Below are positions 7,833 through 12,545 of a DNA stretch of 12,545 nt, piece by piece. A program made the translations under genes and the position numbers. Numbering within the stretch: position 1 is the first letter of the stretch; each line of letters begins with the position of its first letter. Location of the stretch: positions 1 to 12,545 of the forward strand of contig CALGTJ010000425.1 of the NCBI GenBank assembly GCA_937901435.1, read 5' to 3'. The notes under the pieces are model-generated. The model was not told the DNA's origin and did no database searches. It worked only from the letters and a program-made list of their open reading frames with translations. The DNA comes from an uncultured Rhodobacter sp. GTDB lineage: Bacteria > Pseudomonadota > Alphaproteobacteria > Rhodobacterales > Rhodobacteraceae.

Positions 7833-9527
7833 TCATGTATCCTGATAGTTTTTGCGTTTGGACATCTTTCCAAGGCCGGGGTTCAGGCTGTTGGTCGGGT
7901 CGCATTTCTGGTAAAAATCCGCAAGATCCGGCTTGGCCTTGTAAAGATGGCCAACATTATGTTCTGCCGGGTATTCTGCACCGCGTTTGTCCAACAGTTC
8001 TAATAGCTTGGCCTTTATAGCCTTGGGATCGTACCCCTTTTTGATCACATAATCCTGATGCAGGACATGGCAAAAGAAATGGCCGTAATACAGCCGATGA
8101 GAGATCGCATCGTTGATCTCTGGCGGCAGCGTTTCAAACCAGTCCTCGTCGTTCCGTCGCAAGGCAATATCCAGCGCCACAATATCCTCGACCTCGCGTG
8201 GGTGCACCGCCTGATAGCGAATTGCAGCGCCTGCAGCGGCAAAGCGGTGCAGCCCGGCAATTTTGCCCTCGCGCGGGGTGCAGGCAAAGAAGGACCCGGA
8301 TTTCTGGTCGAAAAATCGTTTTAGATAGACCTGTGCCTCGTCAATTCCACCATCGCGCATTTTCAGGATCAGGTGGTGATCAAAGCGCTTTCGCATCTCG
8401 CCCATGCGTTTGGGCAGCACGCGCGGCCAGATCCGGCTAAGACCCTGCATAAAGCGGTCGCTCAGGTTCTTGGGCAGCAGTGGCAGCTTGTTCAGCCGTG
8501 CATCAATCGCACCCTTCAGAGCAAAGAATGCAGGCAGGCGATCCGTGCCCAGCTTGTCGATCATCACCAGCGTGTCTTTTCCGTAGACCTCTGTAATGTC
8601 GTAGATTTCAGAGTGGATATACTCGGCAGAGACCGGCAGGCTGTCAAAGTCAGACAAGATTTCCCGGCGCAACTGGGTCAGCACATCGGTGCTGTCGGTG
8701 GCGATGTAAAACACCTGCTCTCGGTCGTTCTTGGGGTAGGTATCCAGTCTCGCTGCGAAAACGGCCAGCTTGCCCGCGCATCCGGCCGACTCATACAGCC
8801 GCCGTTTATCCGCATTGAACCGTGCGGGGCTGGGGGCATCCACATCGCGCACGCGCAGGTGATATTCGGTGTCAGAGGCCTTGCGGTTGGTTTCTTCGAG
8901 TGTTTGCGCGTCATAACTGCCGTTTTGCAGATTGGTCAGGATCTCTTCGGGTGTGTTGCCAAGATTGATCCCGAGGTGATTGACCAGTTCCAACTGCCCG
9001 TCTTCAGTGATCTGCGCATAAAGCGACAGTTCGGTATAGGACGGCCCGCGCTCTATCAGGGACCCACCAGAGTTGTTGCAGACCCCGCCGATGATTGACG
9101 CGCCAATACAACTGGAACCTATCACCGAATGCGGTTGACGCCCCAAGGGCCCAAGCAGCTTTTCCAGTGCAAACAGCGTCGCGCCCGGAAAGCTGATGAT
9201 CTGGCGGGCCTCGTTCAGCGTCTGGATCTGGTCCATGCGGTTGGTCGAGATCACGACAACTTCACGGTCATACTGCCCCGAGGGGGTAGATCCTTCGGTC
9301 AGGCCAGTATTAGCCGCTTGCATGATGACGATCTTATCCGCCGCCACACAGGCCTGCAAAACATGCCATTGTTCCAGCAACGTTCCGGGCCGCACCACGG
9401 CAACAGCCGCGCCGCCGCCAGAGCGGAAACCCTTGCAGAACCGCTCCATCGCTTTGGGATTGGTGATGACATGGCGCGCGCCTGTGATCTCTTTGAAGCG
9501 GGCAATCAGATCAGCGTTGCTTGTCAT
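7833..9527 (-). CDS. dld: Quinone-dependent D-lactate dehydrogenase (FAD, membrane-associated)
   Basis: This 564-residue protein can be followed against Escherichia coli Dld (about 570 residues) nearly end to end. Shared landmarks include KGFRSGGG near the start, MQAANTGLTEGSTPSG and HSVIGSSCIGAS in the FAD-binding domain, SAGCAGKLAVFAARLDTY, then HRFAAAGAAIRYQAVH, ALRRNDEDW, YPAEHNVGHLYKA and the final MSKRKNYQ. The enzyme oxidises D-lactate to pyruvate and passes electrons to membrane quinone, bound peripherally at the inner face of the membrane. ATG at 9527 is chosen over the GTG one codon earlier because AGGAAG lies at normal distance. The gene follows the L-lactate-type dehydrogenase by 25 bases, so both lactate isomers are probably used through one transcript. 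No missing regions are seen. Confidence 0.95.
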   Translation of the reverse strand: MTSNADLIARFKEITGARHVITNPKAMERFCKGFRSGGGAAVAVVRPGTLLEQWHVLQACVAADKIVIMQAANTGLTEGSTPSGQYDREVVVISTNRMDQIQTLNEARQIISFPGATLFALEKLLGPLGRQPHSVIGSSCIGASIIGGVCNNSGGSLIERGPSYTELSLYAQITEDGQLELVNHLGINLGNTPEEILTNLQNGSYDAQTLEETNRKASDTEYHLRVRDVDAPSPARFNADKRRLYESAGCAGKLAVFAARLDTYPKNDREQVFYIATDSTDVLTQLRREILSDFDSLPVSAEYIHSEIYDITEVYGKDTLVMIDKLGTDRLPAFFALKGAIDARLNKLPLLPKNLSDRFMQGLSRIWPRVLPKRMGEMRKRFDHHLILKMRDGGIDEAQVYLKRFFDQKSGSFFACTPREGKIAGLHRFAAAGAAIRYQAVHPREVEDIVALDIALRRNDEDWFETLPPEINDAISHRLYYGHFFCHVLHQDYVIKKGYDPKAIKAKLLELLDKRGAEYPAEHNVGHLYKAKPDLADFYQKCDPTNSLNPGLGKMSKRKNYQDT

Positions 9528-9552
9528 CACCGTCTTCCTTTTTCACAAATGT

Positions 9553-10701
9553 CTAATGGAACCGTAGATTGTCGCGGCTGAGTTGATCGAGGCTTGTGAT
9601 CCCCATCAGTTTCATGTCGCGTTCGATCTCAGTGTGCAGGTTACCAAGCGCCTTTTCAACACCTGCCTGACCCGCCGCGGCCAGCGCATAAAGATAGAGA
9701 CGCCCACCGGAACAGGCCTTGGCCCCGACCGACAGAGCCTTTAGAACATGGGTGCCGCGCTGGATGCCGCCCTCGCAGACCACGTCGATCTTGTCGCCCA
9801 CCGCGTCACAAATCTCGGCCAACTGGTCAAACGGGCTGCGCGCGCCGTCCAGTTGCCGCCCGCCGTGGTTGGACACCATGATGCCGGTGCAGCCGATATC
9901 GACTGCACGTTTTGCGTCCTCGACCGACATGATCCCCTTTAGCGCAAAATGCCCGCCCCATTGCGCGCAAAGCTTTTCGGCGTCTTTCCAATTCATCGAC
10001 TGATCCAGCATCGACGAGAAATAATTGCCCACCGACACCGCCATATTTGTGCCTGCGTCCACATGGCCCGAAAGATGCGGCATGTCGAATTTCTCTTTGG
10101 TCAGGAAATTCCACGCCCACACCGGGTGCGTCGCAAAGCTGAACAACGAATTCAGCGTCAGTTTCGGCGGAGAGGTAAAGCCGGTGCGCAGATCACGCTC
10201 GCGGTTGCCGCCTGTAATCGTATCGACGGTCAGCGCCATGACCTCGAATTTCGCGGCACGGGCGCGTTCCATCAGGGCATCGTTCAGGCCCCGGTCCTTG
10301 TGAAAATAGAATTGGAACATCTTGGGCACGGTGGCGATTTGGGCGATCTCCTCGACTGTGACAGTCGCCAGCGATGACACCCCGAACATCGTGCCATACT
10401 TGGACGCAGCCCGCGCAACAGCGCGTTCGCCATCGTGGTGGAACAGGCGCTGCAACGCGGTAGGGGCGCAATAGACCGGCATGTCCAGTTTCTGTCCCAT
10501 AACCGTGACAGACATATCCACGTTCTCGACGCCGTTCAGCACATTTGGCACCAGATCGACAGAGCTGTAGGCCTCTGTATTGCGCCGATATGTGACCTCA
10601 TCATCTGCGGCACCGTCGATATAATGAAAGATCGGAGCAGGCAGGCGTTTCTTGGCCAGTTTGCGAAAGTCCTGGAAATTATGGCAGTCTTTCAAGCGCA
10701 T
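9553..10701 (-). CDS. lldD: FMN-dependent alpha-hydroxy-acid dehydrogenase, probable L-lactate dehydrogenase (cytochrome/quinone type)
   Basis: This 382-residue protein has the FMN-binding TIM barrel of the L-lactate dehydrogenase/glycolate oxidase family. Seen: the N-terminal IFHYIDGAADDEVT segment; LKGI with the FMN-contacting Lys (residue 255); and the active-site signature SNHGGRQLDGA, with the base His279 and substrate-binding Arg282. The phosphate-binding end reads ACSGGRLYLYALAAAGQAG, where many relatives have a GRP-LYGLA form. The likely reaction is L-lactate to pyruvate with electrons to the respiratory chain; glycolate or mandelate activity is not excluded, but pairing with dld favours lactate. 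The ATG at 10701 is chosen because GGAG lies 6 bases upstream and family proteins start at this point. An in-frame start at 10782 would place the operator inside the coding sequence. It is first in the lactate operon. Confidence 0.93.
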   Translation of the reverse strand: MRLKDCHNFQDFRKLAKKRLPAPIFHYIDGAADDEVTYRRNTEAYSSVDLVPNVLNGVENVDMSVTVMGQKLDMPVYCAPTALQRLFHHDGERAVARAASKYGTMFGVSSLATVTVEEIAQIATVPKMFQFYFHKDRGLNDALMERARAAKFEVMALTVDTITGGNRERDLRTGFTSPPKLTLNSLFSFATHPVWAWNFLTKEKFDMPHLSGHVDAGTNMAVSVGNYFSSMLDQSMNWKDAEKLCAQWGGHFALKGIMSVEDAKRAVDIGCTGIMVSNHGGRQLDGARSPFDQLAEICDAVGDKIDVVCEGGIQRGTHVLKALSVGAKACSGGRLYLYALAAAGQAGVEKALGNLHTEIERDMKLMGITSLDQLSRDNLRFH

Positions 10702-10749
10702 GTCGGGCTCCATTGGGGGTTGTGCGCGGGTCTCTGGTGGCCGCGGATT

Positions 10750-10776
10750 GAATTGGTATAATTTTATTACCAATTC
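10750..10776. promoter_or_regulatory. Operator-like perfect inverted repeat upstream of lldD-dld
   Basis: Nine-base arms GAATTGGTA and TACCAATTC flank a 9-base AT-only spacer, with an extra CCAATTG half-site at 10779-10785. TTGGT/ACCAA half-sites are typical of GntR/FadR-subfamily regulators such as PdhR and LldR, although the usual spacing between half-sites is shorter. The site lies 49 bases before the lldD start codon and overlaps the proposed promoter. This suggests repression relieved by lactate or pyruvate (inference). No regulator gene lies in the window. Confidence 0.7.
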
Positions 10777-10792
10777 ACCCAATTGAGCGCAA
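10764..10792 (-). promoter_or_regulatory. Candidate sigma70-type promoter of lldD-dld
   Basis: On the minus strand TTGCGC (10787-10792) and TAATAA (10764-10769) are spaced by 17 bases. An overlapping alternative is TTGGGT (10777-10782) with TATACC (10755-10760), spacer 16. In either case the inverted repeat at 10750-10776 would block RNA polymerase, which fits an operator. The choice between the two is uncertain. Confidence 0.5.
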
Positions 10793-10809
10793 GCGGCTAA
10801 ATGGCACAG

Positions 10810-11463
10810 TCAATCGCGGCTTTGACAGGTGGAGCGCATGATCTCGCCAACTGCGACCTCATAGTCATCGCGGGGGTTAAGGATGATCCGTTGGATCGCG
10901 GTCACTTTTCGGGCGCAAATGTCAGAGGCGTCTTTGGCAAAACCATCGCCGCCGATGTAAATATCCAGCCACGGCACGCCCTTGTGCCCGCTATGACACG
11001 GCCCGTTCTGGGGCGTGTTCCCGTCGCCGCAGGTATCCTCGACCAACGCGTATTTCTTGAGCGCAGGGATGTAGAACCGCGCGCCCACCGGGAAATCCAG
11101 TGTCTGTTTGCCGGCCTCGATCCGGTGTCCTACCGCGAGGGTGATCGGGTCCTTATAGGTGCCGGTGCCGCCTGCCTCTTTGTGAACAACGGGTTTGGCG
11201 ATTTTTTTGGACTGCGGCGGCGTGTTGTCCCAATAGGTGTAGCCGGTCAGAAAGGCGTTGAAATGGATCTCTTGCGGCGTGGCCCCCCATGGTTGAAGCC
11301 TGCGCAAGTCCTGAGGGATCTTGCCGGGGGTAAGCCGTGCGACACGCGGGTCGGGAATTGGGTCGGGGGGCATTTGATCCGCGCGCTGGCATCCATAGAG
11401 GATCAGCACAAATGCAATGACGCCACACGCCTGAAATATGTTTCGCAGTGTCTTTTCCACCAT
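10810..11463 (-). CDS. Predicted secreted lipoprotein with 3D/RlpA-like double-psi beta-barrel signature, function unknown
   Basis: This 217-residue protein begins with a short basic segment, a hydrophobic stretch (about residues 9-23, ACGVIAFVLILYG) and Cys25 in a lipobox-like LILYGC. It is therefore probably lipid-anchored, although Tyr at -2 is not ideal. The middle contains GTYKDPITLAVGH, DFPVGARFYIPALKKYALVEDTCGDG and WLDIYIGG. The order 'DP/TxA, PxGxxxYIP, xxEDTCG, DIY' resembles 3D-domain and RlpA/expansin-type barrels, where conserved acidic residues sit at the active site; this is my pattern inference. Similar 'VEDTCGDG' segments also occur in secreted fungal proteins as far as I recall. 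Several cysteines in the second half could form disulfides in the periplasm. A modest AAGG lies about 10 bases before the ATG. Its stop is about 109 bases from lldD and a promoter lies between, so it is probably a separate unit. Confidence 0.75.
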   Translation of the reverse strand: MVEKTLRNIFQACGVIAFVLILYGCQRADQMPPDPIPDPRVARLTPGKIPQDLRRLQPWGATPQEIHFNAFLTGYTYWDNTPPQSKKIAKPVVHKEAGGTGTYKDPITLAVGHRIEAGKQTLDFPVGARFYIPALKKYALVEDTCGDGNTPQNGPCHSGHKGVPWLDIYIGGDGFAKDASDICARKVTAIQRIILNPRDDYEVAVGEIMRSTCQSRD

Positions 11464-11693
11464 CGGCTATTGACCTTGCCGCAGGGGTCTGGCGTCCTGT
11501 TCGGTCGCCCTGTCAAACCGAAGATCGTGCATTGATACCCTGCGATAGTGGAGCCTGTGGTCTATGGTGGTCGTCCGGATAAAGTGAAGTCCCCCGGCGG
11601 ACAAAGGCAATGTTTGTTTTCACATGCGTTCCGGATCTCGGGGAAAACCAATTTTTCGCGGCCCCCAATTAGGTTGAGTTTAGCGAAAACGAA

Positions 11694-11725
11694 ACCGCCC
11701 GGCGAGAGATGTCTCGCCGGGCGGT
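11694..11725 (-). terminator. Strong intrinsic terminator after the RTX gene
   Basis: A perfect 14-bp GC-rich stem (arms 11694-11707 and 11712-11725, ACCGCCCGGCGAGA and its complement) has a 4-base loop and is followed on the minus strand by TTCGTTTTCG. It starts 24 bases after the RTX stop codon. On the plus strand a T-run comes only 7 bases after the stem, so weak action in that direction is possible. Confidence 0.85.
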
Positions 11726-11748
11726 CCAATTGTTTTTAGCGCAGAGGC

Positions 11749-12545
11749 TTACCAGTTCGTCGCAACCAAAGCGATTTCGGACACATCAGGGGCCGGGTCA
11801 CCGCCATAGAGAACGACGCGCACCACTTCCAAACCGTCCAGCGTGATAGAGGCATATGTCTCGCCACCATCGGTGACACTGTTCACTTCGAGTGTCGGAT
11901 CAGGTGTGACAGAGGCGTCGTAGTTTACAACGATCTGGTCGTCCTCGGACACATAGTCATTGATGACGGGGGCGGGACCATTGACCCAAGTCCCGGTTTC
12001 AAAGGTGTCCATCCCAAGTCCTCCTGTGCCAAGGTCACCCGTGCCAAGCGACAAGAGGTCATCACCGTCGCCACCATAGAGTGTGTCAGCTTCGTCAGTA
12101 TCCAAGCCGTTCGGCTCTACTATAATGGCGCCTTCAAGGTAGTCGTTGCCGGCATCCCCCAGCAGGGTATCCATCCCAAGGCCGCCATGAACACTGTCAT
12201 CGCCTTCGCCGCCAAGGACATAGTCATCGCCCCAGTCGCCATAGACCTGATCGTCGCCGGGACCACCGCGAGTGGTGTCATTGCCACCCTCACCAAAGAC
12301 GAGGTCGTTGCCTTAACCGCCAAGCAGCTCGTCATCGCCTTCGTTGCCGTTCAGGGTGTCGTCACCGTTATTGCCCTCGACATAGTCGTTGCCGCCACCT
12401 GCGTTCACATCATCGTTCCCGCCGTTCGCAATAATAACGTTGTCCGCATCGCTGCCGGTCAAGATGTTATCAGTGTCATCGCCAAGAATAGTGGGTCGTG
12501 TCGCGAAGGTGGTGGAAATTTGAAGGCGGCGTAATCTCCGGGTGA
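11749..12545 (-). pseudogene. RTX (calcium-binding nonapeptide repeat) protein, 5' end outside the window, with an in-frame TAA
   Basis: One minus-strand frame is open from the window edge and encodes repeats of the GGxGxDxxx type, for example GGGNDYVEG, GNEGDDELLGG, GEGGNDT and GGEGDDSVHGG. A TAA at 12313-12315 interrupts a repeat that reads LLGG-stop-GNDLVFG. The same frame continues for 187 more codons with the same repeats, then a C-terminal beta-rich region ending ALVATNW. RTX repeats fold into a beta-roll on binding calcium outside the cell. These proteins are exported by type I secretion using a C-terminal signal, so a product stopping at the TAA would lose its export signal. The most likely original codon is GAA, since x in GGxGxD is often Glu, Asp or Asn. 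A nonsense mutation or a base error are the main readings. No catalytic domain is visible in the part present, so adhesin, enzyme or surface-layer roles cannot be separated. Confidence 0.82.

Noticed and set aside
9553..10782. Longer lldD starting at 10782
   Set aside because: The extra 27 residues would be encoded by the operator and promoter region, while ATG at 10701 has a GGAG site 6 bases upstream and fits family length.
10801..11535. 244-codon plus-strand open frame over the lipoprotein gene
   Set aside because: The minus-strand reading has a signal sequence, a lipobox and conserved motifs; the plus-strand reading shows none.
12187..12534. 115-codon plus-strand frame rich in Val, Ile and Ala, which looks like a membrane protein
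   Set aside because: It is the antisense image of Gly/Asp-rich RTX repeats, whose complement codes for Ala, Val and Ile. The repeat pattern on the minus strand explains it.
12301..12545. RTX repeats as a CRISPR array or DNA satellite
   Set aside because: The units are degenerate, about 27 bases, in frame, and code for GGxGxD repeats; there are no constant repeats with unique spacers.

Overview
The window looks like a chromosomal segment of an alphaproteobacterium, most likely of the Roseobacter/Rhodobacteraceae group. This is inferred from protein character, moderately high GC, alphaproteobacterial gene sets (Tat-exported molybdenum hydroxylase, Anbu operon, paired lactate dehydrogenases, RTX protein) and short operon spacings. 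No rRNA, tRNA, CRISPR array, insertion sequence or attachment site was seen. Every gene I can support lies on the minus strand, so transcription runs from high to low coordinates.

In transcription order: (1) An RTX-type calcium-binding protein enters from the right edge (12545 to 11749). It carries an in-frame TAA inside the repeat array and ends at a strong hairpin terminator (11694-11725). (2) A lone secreted lipoprotein with a 3D/RlpA-like beta-barrel signature (11463-10810). (3) A lactate-utilisation pair: an FMN-dependent L-lactate-type dehydrogenase (10701-9553), then the quinone-linked FAD D-lactate dehydrogenase Dld (9527-7833). A perfect 9-bp inverted repeat with TTGGT/ACCAA half-sites overlaps the presumed promoter, suggesting control by a GntR/FadR-family regulator. 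(4) A tight four-gene operon: circularly permuted ATP-grasp protein, alpha-E (DUF403) protein, transglutaminase-like cysteine protease, and the proteasome-like peptidase Anbu (7677-3764). This is a recurrent bacterial gene set whose substrate is not settled. (5) A two-gene molybdenum-hydroxylase operon: a Tat-exported molybdopterin subunit (3445-569) and a [2Fe-2S] subunit (572-54), overlapping by ATGA. The large subunit is cut by an in-frame TGA at 1460-1462, between its molybdopterin-binding motifs and its presumed catalytic glutamate.

The parts most worth attention are the complete Anbu/ATP-grasp/alpha-E/transglutaminase operon, the two coding sequences each broken by a single in-frame stop with the reading frame otherwise intact, the lactate operator, and the under-described lipoprotein. 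I found no clear evidence for an entirely new system. The Anbu operon is the closest thing here to a poorly understood one.
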